Source of the DNA: Rummeliibacillus suwonensis
GTDB taxonomy: Bacteria > Bacillota > Bacilli > Bacillales_A > Planococcaceae
Direction: 5' to 3'
Length of the DNA: 64,000 nt
NCBI RefSeq assembly: GCF_007896435.1
Contig: NZ_VCBL01000002.1
Location: 372,001 to 436,000, forward strand
The translations under genes were made by a program, and so were the position numbers. The notes under the pieces are model-generated. The model was given only the letters and a program-made list of their open reading frames with translations. It was not told the origin of the DNA and ran no database searches. Below are positions 18,322 to 26,679 of this stretch, in pieces; position 1 is the stretch's first letter; every line of letters starts with the position of its first letter.

Positions 18322-19548
18322 ATGAAAGAAACTGTTATCGAACGATTAGTTCGCTATGCAAAAATTGATACACAATCAAATGAAGAAAGCCAAACTACGC
18401 CTTCTACTGAAAAACAATGGGATCTGATCCATATACTAGAAAACGAATTAAAAGAAATTGGTATGGAGGAAATCTCAGTTGATGAAAATGGTTATTTATT
18501 TGCAACACTACCTTCAAATTCTGACAAAGAAATCCCAACCATCGGATTTTTGGCCCATGTCGATACAGCAACTGACTATACAGGGACAAATGTAAAACCT
18601 CAACGTTATGACAATTATGATGGAGGCGACATTCAACTGAATGCAGAAGTTGTATTATCACCCAAAATTTCACCTGAATTAGTCAATTATGTTGGCCAAA
18701 CATTAATTACAACAGATGGAACTACCCTACTTGGAGCTGATGATAAAGCTGGGATCGTGGAAATCATAACTGCTATGGAATATTTGATCCAACATCCCGA
18801 AGTAAAACACGGCAAAATTCGTGTAGGATTTACACCTGATGAAGAAATCGGTCGTGGTCCTCATAAATTTGATGTAGAACGTTTTAATGCAAATTATGCT
18901 TATACAATAGATGGTGGTCCACTGGGAGAACTTCAGTACGAAAGCTTTAATGCTGCAGCCGCCAAAGTAACAACTCATGGTACAAATGTGCACCCAGGTT
19001 CTGCTAAAGGAAAAATGGTCAATTCTATTACTATGGCGATCAAATTCCAAGAAATGCTACCAAAAGAAGCCGTTCCCGAAGCTACAGAAGATCGCGAAGG
19101 TTTCATCCATTTGATGAACTTCAACGGTGAAGTTGAAAAAACAACACTTTCTTATATCGTACGCGATCATAACCGTGAAGCCTTTGAAGCGAAAAAGGCA
19201 CTCATGAAAGAAGCTGAAAAAGCGATCAAATCCGAATATGGCGAAGATGCAATCACAGTAGACATTCATGATCAATACTACAATATGGCAGAAAAAATTC
19301 TACCTGTAAAAGAAATTGTTGACATTGCACAGAAAGCAATGGAAAATCTAGATATTAAACCTTTAATTTTACCAATTCGTGGTGGGACGGATGGATCTCA
19401 ACTTTCATATATGGGACTTCCAACCCCTAATATCTTCGCTGGTGGCGAAAATATGCATGGTAAATATGAATATGTTTCTGCTGAAACGATGGTCAAAGCA
19501 ACAGAAGTCATCATAGAAATCGTTCAATTGTTTGAGCAAAAAGCATAG
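18322..19548 (+). CDS. pepT: Peptidase T (tripeptide aminopeptidase, M20B)
   Basis: This zinc enzyme removes N-terminal residues from tripeptides in the cytoplasm. Metal and catalytic motifs are visible: [44 protein letters not shown] and a late [11 protein letters not shown]. The 408-residue length matches the family. AAAAGGAGG seven bases before the ATG at 18322 decides the start. A transporter gene follows 27 bp after the stop and may be co-transcribed. Confidence 0.95.
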   Translation: MKETVIERLVRYAKIDTQSNEESQTTPSTEKQWDLIHILENELKEIGMEEISVDENGYLFATLPSNSDKEIPTIGFLAHVDTATDYTGTNVKPQRYDNYDGGDIQLNAEVVLSPKISPELVNYVGQTLITTDGTTLLGADDKAGIVEIITAMEYLIQHPEVKHGKIRVGFTPDEEIGRGPHKFDVERFNANYAYTIDGGPLGELQYESFNAAAAKVTTHGTNVHPGSAKGKMVNSITMAIKFQEMLPKEAVPEATEDREGFIHLMNFNGEVEKTTLSYIVRDHNREAFEAKKALMKEAEKAIKSEYGEDAITVDIHDQYYNMAEKILPVKEIVDIAQKAMENLDIKPLILPIRGGTDGSQLSYMGLPTPNIFAGGENMHGKYEYVSAETMVKATEVIIEIVQLFEQKA

Positions 19549-19575
19549 TTGGTGAATTCATAGGCAGGTGATATT

Positions 19576-20565
19576 GTGAGGGAGATTGTACTGGGCATTT
19601 TAGCATCCTTATTTTTTGCGGTAACGTTTATTTTGAATCACTCCATGGAATTAGAGGGTGGGAGCTGGTTATGGAGTTCATCTTTACGCTATTTCTTCAT
19701 GCTCCCCTTCTTACTGATTATCGTGGTGTCACGCAAGGGGCTTTCAGCAGTTACACAGGCAATTAAAATGCGACCAAGAGCGTGGTTACTGTGGAGTTTT
19801 GTAGGCTTTGTGCTCTTCTATGCTCCCCTTACTTTCGCTGCTGCATATGGTCCCGGATGGCTTGTATCAGGAACATGGCAATTCACAATTATAGCAGGCG
19901 TTTTACTTGCACCCTTTTTTATTCAATATGTAGATGGAAAAGCCATAAGACAAAAAATACCGCTCGTCTCATTAGTTATTTCCAGTGTTATTTTGATTGG
20001 TATTGTTTTCATACAAATTCCAAGTGCAAAAGGAATCTCAATAGAAAGTTTACTATTTGGGATTATTCCTGTCATAATCGCTGCATTTGCATATCCCCTT
20101 GGAAATCGTAAAATGATGGATATATGTAATGGAACACTAGATACTTTTCAACGTGTGCTAGGAATGACTATTGCATCTATGCCTGGATGGATCATCATTG
20201 CCATTTATGCCCTTCTCACTGTTGGACTTCCATCGGTGAGTCAGATGATACAATCTTTAATTGTCGGTATAAGTTCCGGTGTGATCGCGACTGTGCTCTT
20301 CTTCATCGCAACGGATCGCGTCCATAATGACCAAGGAAAGCTAGCCGCTGTTGAAGCGACACAATCTACCGAAATCCTGTTTGTGATTATAGGTGAAATG
20401 GTGCTATTAAACGTTCCGCTACCAGAGCCTCTTGCTCTCTTAGGGATAGCTATCATTATCATTGGGATGTCATTACATAGCTATTACACTATGCTATTGA
20501 AGAAAAAAAGCAGCCTTGTTGTGCAATCACGCCAAACAACTACTGAATTAAAAAATCATAGTTAA
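19576..20565 (+). CDS. DMT-superfamily transporter (multidrug resistance efflux type)
   Basis: The 329-residue protein has ten predicted helices arranged as two five-helix halves, typical of EamA/RhaT-like drug-metabolite transporters; the N-terminal phrase AVTFILNHSMELEGGSWLWSSSLRYFFMLP matches the PF13536-like multidrug resistance efflux group. Start is GTG behind AGGTGA. It directly follows pepT, so a substrate link to peptide or amino-acid turnover is possible but unproven. Confidence 0.82.
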   Translation: MREIVLGILASLFFAVTFILNHSMELEGGSWLWSSSLRYFFMLPFLLIIVVSRKGLSAVTQAIKMRPRAWLLWSFVGFVLFYAPLTFAAAYGPGWLVSGTWQFTIIAGVLLAPFFIQYVDGKAIRQKIPLVSLVISSVILIGIVFIQIPSAKGISIESLLFGIIPVIIAAFAYPLGNRKMMDICNGTLDTFQRVLGMTIASMPGWIIIAIYALLTVGLPSVSQMIQSLIVGISSGVIATVLFFIATDRVHNDQGKLAAVEATQSTEILFVIIGEMVLLNVPLPEPLALLGIAIIIIGMSLHSYYTMLLKKKSSLVVQSRQTTTELKNHS

Positions 20566-20632
20566 TAGACGAACCCTAAAAGTTTGCATTACTCACTTTT
20601 GGGGTAATTTTTTAAGCAGCAAAATGATGACA

Positions 20633-20814
20633 TCAATTACACCTCCAGCTAACCAGCGTCCGGATTTTTTTCGAGCTCGCTCGAAAAACTCCTTTTCAAA
20701 ATCCATGACATCCGTCGGAGGCTTTATCTTGATTCAGCAGGCGTTTGTACACCCGCTGAATGTGGAAAAACAGCATTCATCTCACTACCTATAGAGGTGA
20801 GAGTCTTTTGCTAA
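20633..20814 (+). repeat. Type II repeat, form without the hairpin cassette
   Basis: The copy shares CAATTACRCCTCCA, CTAA(C)CAGCGTCCGGA, the TTTTTTCGAGC/GCTCGAAAAA hairpin and GTCGGAGGC with the 12051 copy in the same orientation, but goes straight from GGAGGCT to TTCAGCAGGCG, lacking the roughly 70-bp hairpin cassette. Confidence 0.75.
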
Positions 20815-20820
20815 ATCAAT

Positions 20821-20988
20821 AAAAAAACGATAAGATCGATGAAATCTTATCGCCACAGTCTTGTTAAACATTCCCAAACTTTTGAGGGGGGGTTAGTTTA
20901 GAAATATCATGATTAGCTAAATTTTGGAGAAAAGTAGCTAATTGAACCCTGCTCTACTTGCATTTTTAGAGGAGGTTTATTTCTTTAT
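20821..20988 (-). ncRNA. Candidate Fur-controlled C-rich small RNA (FsrA-like in design)
   Basis: A leftward transcript of about 168 nt is predicted from a TTGACA-N17-TATCAT promoter overlapping a perfect Fur box and a terminator at 20828-20852. There is no ORF with a ribosome site. The RNA carries two anti-Shine-Dalgarno stretches, CCUCCUCU (20975-20968) and CCCCCCCUC (20892-20884), plus UUCUCC. Bacillus FsrA is a Fur-repressed sRNA that pairs through C-rich loops with ribosome sites of iron-using proteins. The design matches; homology to FsrA by sequence is not shown. Confidence 0.6.
20828..20852 (-). terminator. Terminator of the candidate sRNA
   Basis: On the minus strand CGATAAGAT and ATCTTATCG form a 9-bp stem followed by seven U's (20827-20821). 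No protein gene lies on that strand to its right before the Fur promoter, which is why it marks an sRNA end. Confidence 0.85.
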
Positions 20989-20994
20989 ATGACA

Positions 20995-21023
20995 ATGATA
21001 ATCATTATCAATTGAATTGTCAA
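20995..21023 (-). promoter_or_regulatory. Sigma-A promoter with embedded Fur box
   Basis: TGATAATCATTATCA (20996-21010) is a perfect 7-1-7 Fur-type inverted repeat. It lies inside a leftward promoter: TTGACA (21023-21018), 17 bp, TATCAT (21000-20995). Iron-loaded Fur would block it. The rightward fhuF-like gene could also be affected, but no comparably good rightward promoter is visible. Confidence 0.88.
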
Positions 21024-21060
21024 CACTTTTTTAAAAAAATTACATAATTATTGTCTAGTA

Positions 21061-21277
21061 ATAAAGCGAAACTTTAATTAGTGGGGGTTTTCTTCATCCC
21101 ACACTGGAGAAGAGGAACTCAGGTTAAAAGCGCCACGTCCTGTGGCAACACCTGAGTGACCAGCATCTTGCCCGCCCGAACCAATCGGGCGCATGCGGCA
21201 GTTGATCTCCCACCCAACTTCTTTCCTTTCGCTAAATTTTGAGGTGGGAGTATTACTGCACGTTAATGCGGGATAAA
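21061..21277 (-). repeat. Type I dispersed repeat, long form
   Basis: Reverse-oriented copy from ATAAAGCGAAAC to GCGGGATAAA with the CTCAGG/CCTGAG-GCCAC/GTGGC cassette and CCGAACCAATCGG. The middle CCAACA hairpin has decayed (CCAGCATCTTGCCCG). It lies between the Fur box and the fhuF-like gene, whose ribosome site begins 7 bases after it. Confidence 0.85.
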
Positions 21278-21291
21278 TAAGAGGTGATTTA

Positions 21292-22002
21292 ATGAGTACT
21301 CTATCGAAGGATCAATTACGGCAATTACAGTCTTTTAGTATTTATGCAGATGATTCAACAAATACTATCTTTAACTTACAACAACTTGAAACAGATGAGT
21401 TTTTAGAGGATTTCTTAATCCTTATAAAATCCATTAGTCAGGCTCCATCAGATGTTATCGCGATATCCTATTTTACTCGTCGTTATGGTATGTTTATCGC
21501 TATGCAATTTTATATGATGACAATGTACGACGAAGTCTGGGATGGTTCCTTCAATCATTTAAAATTCGGCGTTAAAGAGGAATTTGGAAAGAAAGCCTTG
21601 TGTACATTTATCCAATCCTCCGATTGGCAATGGATTGATGAAGAAGAACGAGAAGCTCACTTTCAAAAAATTTTAGAACAGCAATGTCACAAAATTTTTG
21701 TGCAGCTTCGTAAAATCACTTCTGCATCACCTAAAATGCTATGGGAAAATGTTTTTGGTTATATGTTATGGCATTTTCATATACTACTTTCTAATCCTGG
21801 TACAAAAGAACAAGCTGAGATCGCTGTTGCCTTATTAGAAAATGACTCCCTATGGTCCTCTTTTGCAAAGCATTCGTATTTTAAAGAATATACTGGGGGG
21901 ATGCACCCTTCAAAACTAATCAATATCCCCGTCCGTAAAACTTGTTGTTTTTCTAAGGATATTCCCGGATGGATGCAATGTGGATTCTGTCCGTTAAAAT
22001 AA
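21292..22002 (+). CDS. FhuF-like ferric-siderophore reductase (2Fe-2S)
   Basis: The C-terminus ends KTCCFSKDIPGWMQCGFCPLK, which fits the CC-x10-C-x2-C iron-sulfur motif of FhuF ferric reductases exactly. The preceding 210 residues are a mostly helical domain with the family's typical length (236 in all). Such proteins reduce ferric siderophore complexes in the cytoplasm to release iron. A Fur box lies about 280 bp upstream, consistent with iron control, though a repeat occupies the interval. Ribosome site AGAGGTGA. Confidence 0.85.
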   Translation: MSTLSKDQLRQLQSFSIYADDSTNTIFNLQQLETDEFLEDFLILIKSISQAPSDVIAISYFTRRYGMFIAMQFYMMTMYDEVWDGSFNHLKFGVKEEFGKKALCTFIQSSDWQWIDEEEREAHFQKILEQQCHKIFVQLRKITSASPKMLWENVFGYMLWHFHILLSNPGTKEQAEIAVALLENDSLWSSFAKHSYFKEYTGGMHPSKLINIPVRKTCCFSKDIPGWMQCGFCPLK

Positions 22003-22027
22003 GATTTATCCGTTACTCTGTATGAAT

Positions 22028-22121
22028 TGGAAGGCCGACTCTTACAAGCAGTCCGGATCCCCATCTGCTGGTTACTTGAATCTTGATGCAGGGGTCTTGC
22101 TACTCTTTAATATGGGATAAA
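22028..22121 (-). repeat. Type I repeat, half copy
   Basis: Only the half ending in TTAATATGGGATAAA remains, with remnants of the CCCCATC..GATGCAGGGG hairpin. It follows the fhuF-like gene directly and may act as its terminator. Confidence 0.5.
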
Positions 22122-22428
22122 GCTCTATATTCCATCCAGCAAAAAAATCACTCCATTTTTAAGCTAAACTCTGTTGTATGTTATGGCCGATTTTTCGTTT
22201 TAGATAAATTTGAAACAATAATTGATGATGTCAAGCAAGCAACTCTCTGAAAAACGATGGATATCCATTTTCATTATCTCTCTTAATCGATTTTTTCTGT
22301 ATTCTCCCAATTGAAAAATAAGATCTCACAACAAAATTTTTTGACAAAAGCAGAACTCGGCTCTTGATTACTATGAAAAAAAGCGTTCCTCCTTAACGAA
22401 ATCCAATAAATCTCAATCTTTTTTTAAA

Positions 22429-22815
22429 TGAATCAATTTCATAAATCATTTTCTTTTTAAAAAATACGAACATTTAAGAATAACTAATTTTGATAGTTGT
22501 GGAGCGAAAGACGGCGACTCCTCGAAAATGCATGCATTTTCTTCGTGCGGTGTTAGTTCAGGAAGTTTATTCAAAGTCCTACGGGAAAAGCTTGAGCTGA
22601 AAGCCCCGCAGGAACGTTTTAAGGGACAAAGCCTAAGTTCGCCACGTCCTGTGGCAACGGCTTCGGGGTCAACATCGTGTCGACCCGAGGAGATTGAAGC
22701 CAAGCCCGTGGAAAGCGCCGTCTGGAGCGGAACAAAAACTTCTGAATATTAATGTTCATGTTGATTCGAAATGTTCGTGTTTTTCATCTGAATTTTGCAT
22801 TATGAAATTGATTCA
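22429..22815 (-). mobile_element. 387-bp MITE-like element, copy 2 (inverted relative to copy 1)
   Basis: Same 13-bp terminal inverted repeats (TGAATCAATTTCA at 22429 and its complement ending 22815) and the same 387-bp length as 12770-13156, in opposite orientation and nearly identical in the core. Flanking AT-rich bases differ between the two sites, confirming two separate insertions. The element ends 40 bp before the mntH promoter. Confidence 0.8.
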
Positions 22816-22855
22816 AATAGAATCTAAAAATAAAGTAAATTATTATTCTAACATC

Positions 22856-22916
22856 TTTACATTTTCTAATACTTGAATTACACTATATACACCAAATTTT
22901 CCTAAAGGAAATTTTA
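22856..22916 (+). promoter_or_regulatory. mntH promoter with MntR-like operator
   Basis: TTTACA (22856-22861), 17 bp and TACACT (22879-22884) form the promoter. Just downstream AAATTTTCCTAAAGGAAATT (22895-22914) is a near-palindrome resembling the DtxR/MntR box of Bacillus mntH genes. Position over the start site fits manganese repression. Confidence 0.65.
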
Positions 22917-22952
22917 TTTCAGCAATAACACTTTTGGGAATGGAGGAAAAAC

Positions 22953-24233
22953 ATGAGTAATAATAAAGTACAAAATCCAAGGACTAATCGTATAGCTGCC
23001 GAGGATGTTTTAAATGGTAAAGTACATGGCTATAAAAGCGTGCTTCCCTTCTTAGGCCCTGCTTTTATAGCTGCTGTAGCTTATATAGATCCAGGAAATT
23101 TCGCGACGAACATTACTGCAGGTTCTGAATATGGATATTTACTATTATGGGTCATTGCCTTTTCAAACTTAATGGCTGTATTGATCCAATCACTCTCTGC
23201 AAAACTAGGTATTGCAACGGGAAAAAATTTGCCTGAGGTTGCCCGTGAAAACTTTTCTAAAAAGACCTCTATTCTGCTATGGATTCAAGCGGAACTCGTT
23301 ATTATGGCAACAGACTTAGCGGAATTTATCGGTGCGGCACTCGGCATGTATCTATTGTTTAATATTCCGATGCTCCCAGCTGCTTTGATCACTGCTGTTT
23401 GCTCATTTGCTATTTTAGAGCTACAACGCCGTGGCGTGCGTCCATTTGAAGCTGGTATTTCTGGAATGGTGATGATGGTCGTATTGGCTTTTGCATTCCA
23501 AACATTTTTGGCACATCCAGATGCCAGTGCAATTGCTGCAGGATTTATACCAAAATTTGATGATGTCAATTCCATCTTACTTGCAACAGGCATTTTGGGT
23601 GCTACAGTTATGCCACACGCTATTTACCTTCATTCATCACTTACCCAACACCGTATCGTAGGTAAAAATGATGAAGAAAAACGTAAAATTTTTAAATTTG
23701 AATTCATTGATATTATGATAGCGATGATTATCGCAGGTGCTATCAATATGAGTATGTTGATCATTGCCGCTGCTGTATTCCATTCAAAAGGCATGAATGT
23801 AGAAGACTTAGACGTTGCCTTCCAATCACTTCATGATATGGTTAGTCCAACGGCAGCCATCTTATTTGGTTTAGGCTTACTGATCGCTGGTCTTGCAAGT
23901 TCATCTGTAGGTACATTATCTGGCGATATCGTAATGCAAGGTTTTATCAAAAAACGTATTCCTATTTATTTAAGACGTGCTATTACCATGATTCCACCTC
24001 TTTTAATCATTGCTTTTGGCGCTAATGCAACAAAAGCGCTTGTATGGAGTCAAGTCATATTATCATTCGGTATCGCTTTTGCTTTAATCCCACTCATCAT
24101 GTTTACAAGTAACAAGAAAATCATGGGGGGATTAGTCAATCATAAGCTAACAACTATTCTTGGCTGGATTGTAGCTGCCATTGTGGTAGCTTTAAATATA
24201 TATCTTCTTTATCAAACAGCTTTTGGCGCATAA
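22953..24233 (+). CDS. mntH: Nramp-family manganese/divalent metal transporter
   Basis: Eleven membrane helices with both Nramp signatures: AYIDPGNFATN in helix 1 (metal-binding Asp and Asn) and MPHAIYLHSSL in helix 6 (metal-binding Met). The family imports Mn(II), Fe(II) and similar ions with protons. At 426 residues it is full length. GGAGG lies 7 bases before the ATG. The operator upstream suggests MntR control. A 69-residue acidic protein follows 45 bp after the stop. Confidence 0.93.
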   Translation: MSNNKVQNPRTNRIAAEDVLNGKVHGYKSVLPFLGPAFIAAVAYIDPGNFATNITAGSEYGYLLLWVIAFSNLMAVLIQSLSAKLGIATGKNLPEVARENFSKKTSILLWIQAELVIMATDLAEFIGAALGMYLLFNIPMLPAALITAVCSFAILELQRRGVRPFEAGISGMVMMVVLAFAFQTFLAHPDASAIAAGFIPKFDDVNSILLATGILGATVMPHAIYLHSSLTQHRIVGKNDEEKRKIFKFEFIDIMIAMIIAGAINMSMLIIAAAVFHSKGMNVEDLDVAFQSLHDMVSPTAAILFGLGLLIAGLASSSVGTLSGDIVMQGFIKKRIPIYLRRAITMIPPLLIIAFGANATKALVWSQVILSFGIAFALIPLIMFTSNKKIMGGLVNHKLTTILGWIVAAIVVALNIYLLYQTAFGA

Positions 24234-24278
24234 CACCAGTTGTTTAGTACATACTACTTTTAAAAGGAGTGTACTAAA

Positions 24279-24488
24279 ATGAACAAAGATTCTGTGCCGA
24301 AAGACAAAAGAAAAATTGCTGATCTTCCTTATAAAGATCGCCCAGATATGATGAATTCAGAGAATATTAGCATTTACGATCTACATGAAGATATGCACAC
24401 AGTGGACCCGATCCCTGTGGAAGCACAAACGAAAGATTTAGAAAAAGAAAAATTAGATGACAAGTATAACGGAGATTGGACTTCATAA
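24279..24488 (+). CDS. Small charged hypothetical protein downstream of mntH
   Basis: The 69-residue product is soluble, hydrophilic and charged (35 percent Asp/Glu/Lys by eye), with no membrane segment or recognisable motif. An AAAAGGAG site precedes the ATG and no terminator separates it from mntH, so co-expression is likely. I do not know its function. Confidence 0.7.
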   Translation: MNKDSVPKDKRKIADLPYKDRPDMMNSENISIYDLHEDMHTVDPIPVEAQTKDLEKEKLDDKYNGDWTS

Positions 24489-24499
24489 AAAGATTTTCT

Positions 24500-24610
24500 C
24501 CCATAAAGTGAGACTTCACACAGTGGAGATTTTTCGTCACCACTGTGTGTTAGTTGAACTAATCAGGCTTTTATAGCACCTGATCTCTACTGGATGTTAA
24601 TCCGTTTAAT
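24500..24610 (-). repeat. Type I repeat, degenerate
   Basis: Retains AAAGTGAGACTTCACACAGTGG, a CACAGTGGAG..CACCACTGTG hairpin and AACTAATCAGGCTTTTA, then decays. It follows the mntH downstream gene and its hairpin may end that transcript. Confidence 0.5.
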
Positions 24611-24773
24611 ATAAGAGGAATTAGATGGAGACTGTAGTTATGCCATTATTTAAAATTATAAAAATCGTACATAAAGAAAACGAAATATGATAAAGTAATC
24701 TCTAATGTAAAAATAAGTAAAACCGCAATTAGACTGTACCAACACCAGTCCTTTCTTCCATTAAGTTTTTACT

Positions 24774-25454
24774 TTATTTTCTATATGTTACAAACCAATG
24801 ATCCCTCATTTCAAACATATCCGTTCCAAGAAAACCTTCTTTTAATAATTGTTGTTGCCCAGTGATATCGGACATGCGTAAAGCCCGAGTTTCAGAAAAA
24901 GTAGGTACTTCCCCCTTCAACTCTTTATAAAAAATGTAACGCAATTTATCCCCATACTTTACTTTTAATCCGGCAATCATTAGTCCTTGAGAAAATTTAT
25001 CCTTTAAACTAGGGATGTTTAATGGCTGCACTGTAGCACAAATATAATCAAAACGATTCGAATCGACCTGTGCCATAATGATTTGTGCCATCTTTTTTTG
25101 TAATCCATAACCACGATAGCGTGGGGAAACATTCGAAATTTCTTGATAGAGTACGCGTGATAGCTCCTCATCAGGAATGCCGCAATCTCTTCCCAAATGT
25201 TCTTCATCAATCACAGGCTTAAGTACTGCACGAAATGCGATTAATTCATCCTCTACATATATCCCGATCATTAAACCATTACCTGTTAAAATATTATTCA
25301 GTTCTCCTACGCTAAGAGGCTGCACTGTATGACGATCAGATAGTGCAGCCATTACCTCATCCTGTAATTTTAAAAGTCGGGGAATATCCTTCTTCGTTAA
25401 TACTTGGACTCTATAAAGTGTCTCGCCAAGAAAACCTTGGGTAATATTAGTCAT
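24774..25454 (-). CDS. GNAT-family N-acetyltransferase
   Basis: The core reads LLKLQDEVMAAL at the start and RYRGYGLQKKMAQIIMAQ (acetyl-CoA-binding R/Q-x2-G-x-G/A loop) in the middle, typical of GNAT enzymes that transfer acetyl from acetyl-CoA to an amine. Length 226. It ends the operon begun by the epimerase-like gene 15 bp upstream, so it may acylate an amino acid or peptide product of that pathway; substrate unknown. Confidence 0.82.
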   Translation of the reverse strand: MTNITQGFLGETLYRVQVLTKKDIPRLLKLQDEVMAALSDRHTVQPLSVGELNNILTGNGLMIGIYVEDELIAFRAVLKPVIDEEHLGRDCGIPDEELSRVLYQEISNVSPRYRGYGLQKKMAQIIMAQVDSNRFDYICATVQPLNIPSLKDKFSQGLMIAGLKVKYGDKLRYIFYKELKGEVPTFSETRALRMSDITGQQQLLKEGFLGTDMFEMRDHWFVTYRK

Positions 25455-25469
25455 GATAATCCTTCCTTT

Positions 25470-26579
25470 CTAGCGAACAATGCATGATTGATGACAAAGT
25501 TCTTGTATTACTTCTTCATCTACATTTACACCTAATCCCGGTTGTTCATTTAGACAGATAAATGGTATATCATAATGAAGATCACCGACATCTTTTGAAA
25601 ATTTAAGAGGACCTGTCAGTTCGACACTTTTCATGATCTTCTTTGAAAAGGCTACATGAAATCCTGCTGCTGAACCGATGGAAGATTCAACCATTGAACC
25701 GATTTGACATTCAATTCCTGCCATCTCCGCCATATTGGCTAATTTCATAGCGGGATAAATACCCCCACATTTCATTAATTTTATATTCACTTTGTCTGCT
25801 GCACGCTTTGCGATAATTTCACGCATTTCTTTCTGACCATGTAATCCTTCGTCAATCATCAATGTGACATCAGTTTTAGACTTTATTTCGACCATAGCAT
25901 CAATATCATCGGCATCTACCGGCTGTTCTAGCCAATCTAAATGGACATCTCGCAATGCGTGTAATCCTTTTAAAGTTGTAGAGGCATTATGCCAGCCTTG
26001 ATTGACATCCACCCGAATATTGATCAAATCTCCTACTCTCTCACGTACTGCTTGAATGCGCTCCACATCTTTCATTACTTCTGTACCGACCTTCATCTTA
26101 AATGATCGATATCCCATTGCCACACGTTCTGCTGCTTCTTCAGCCATTTTTTCTGGTGTACCAATACTTAGCACATGTGTAATTGGAAATTTTTCATGAT
26201 ATCGGCCACCAATGAGTTGGTAAACAGGCACATTTAGTTTTTTACCGGCGATATCAAAACAAGCAATATCGATGGCGGTCTTTGCAGCCGGCACTTGATA
26301 GACTGTTCGATCCATCAAATCATGGATTTTCTCAAAGCAAAGAGGATTTTCTCCTATAATTGCTGGAGCTAGTTGATGTTTAAGAGTCATATACGTACTG
26401 TCCCATGTTTCACCCGTCACATGTTCATCAGGCACAGCTTCTCCGTAACCAATGATCCCTTCATTGGTAGTTATTTTGACAATAATAGAGGGCATTGTAT
26501 CATATTTGTCGTAACTAATAATAAAAGGTTCAATTAACGGTAACTGAATAGCATAAATTTCCACTGCGGTTATTTCCAT
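25470..26579 (-). CDS. Enolase-superfamily enzyme, dipeptide epimerase / muconate-lactonising subgroup
   Basis: The barrel shows the full MLE-subgroup catalytic set: SFKMKVG (KxK), RVDVNQGW (Asp), WLEQPV (Glu), LMIDEGL (Asp-Glu) and VNIKLMKCGG (Lys). N-terminal capping domain about 1-120. Such enzymes abstract the alpha-proton of a carboxylate; in Bacillus the closest context is L-Ala-D/L-Glu epimerase (YkfB), used in murein peptide recycling. Neighbouring GNAT, M20 amidohydrolase and a divergent regulator fit amino-acid or peptide metabolism. Exact substrate is undetermined. Confidence 0.85.
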   Translation of the reverse strand: MEITAVEIYAIQLPLIEPFIISYDKYDTMPSIIVKITTNEGIIGYGEAVPDEHVTGETWDSTYMTLKHQLAPAIIGENPLCFEKIHDLMDRTVYQVPAAKTAIDIACFDIAGKKLNVPVYQLIGGRYHEKFPITHVLSIGTPEKMAEEAAERVAMGYRSFKMKVGTEVMKDVERIQAVRERVGDLINIRVDVNQGWHNASTTLKGLHALRDVHLDWLEQPVDADDIDAMVEIKSKTDVTLMIDEGLHGQKEMREIIAKRAADKVNIKLMKCGGIYPAMKLANMAEMAGIECQIGSMVESSIGSAAGFHVAFSKKIMKSVELTGPLKFSKDVGDLHYDIPFICLNEQPGLGVNVDEEVIQELCHQSCIVR

Positions 26580-26626
26580 ATTTTTCCACTCTTTTCTTTA
26601 CAATTAGAATTCCTCTTGATATAGTT

Positions 26627-26648
26627 GTCGTTAAATAGTCGTTATTAA
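26627..26648. promoter_or_regulatory. Candidate operator: tandem GTCGTTA repeats
   Basis: GTCGTTAAATA and GTCGTTATTAA are two adjacent 11-bp direct repeats in the divergent region between the epimerase operon and the regulator gene; a third GTCGTTTTAA sits at 26671 next to the regulator start. One helical turn spacing suggests a regulator site, likely for the adjacent regulator. Confidence 0.4.
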
Positions 26649-26679
26649 GAATTAAAAAAATAACAAAGGAGTCGTTTTA

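Noticed and set aside
20989-21015. Short plus-strand ORF after AGAGGAGG near the Fur box
   Set aside because: Only eight codons (MTMIIIIN); the ribosome-site-like bases are better read as the complement of the sRNA's C-rich stretch.
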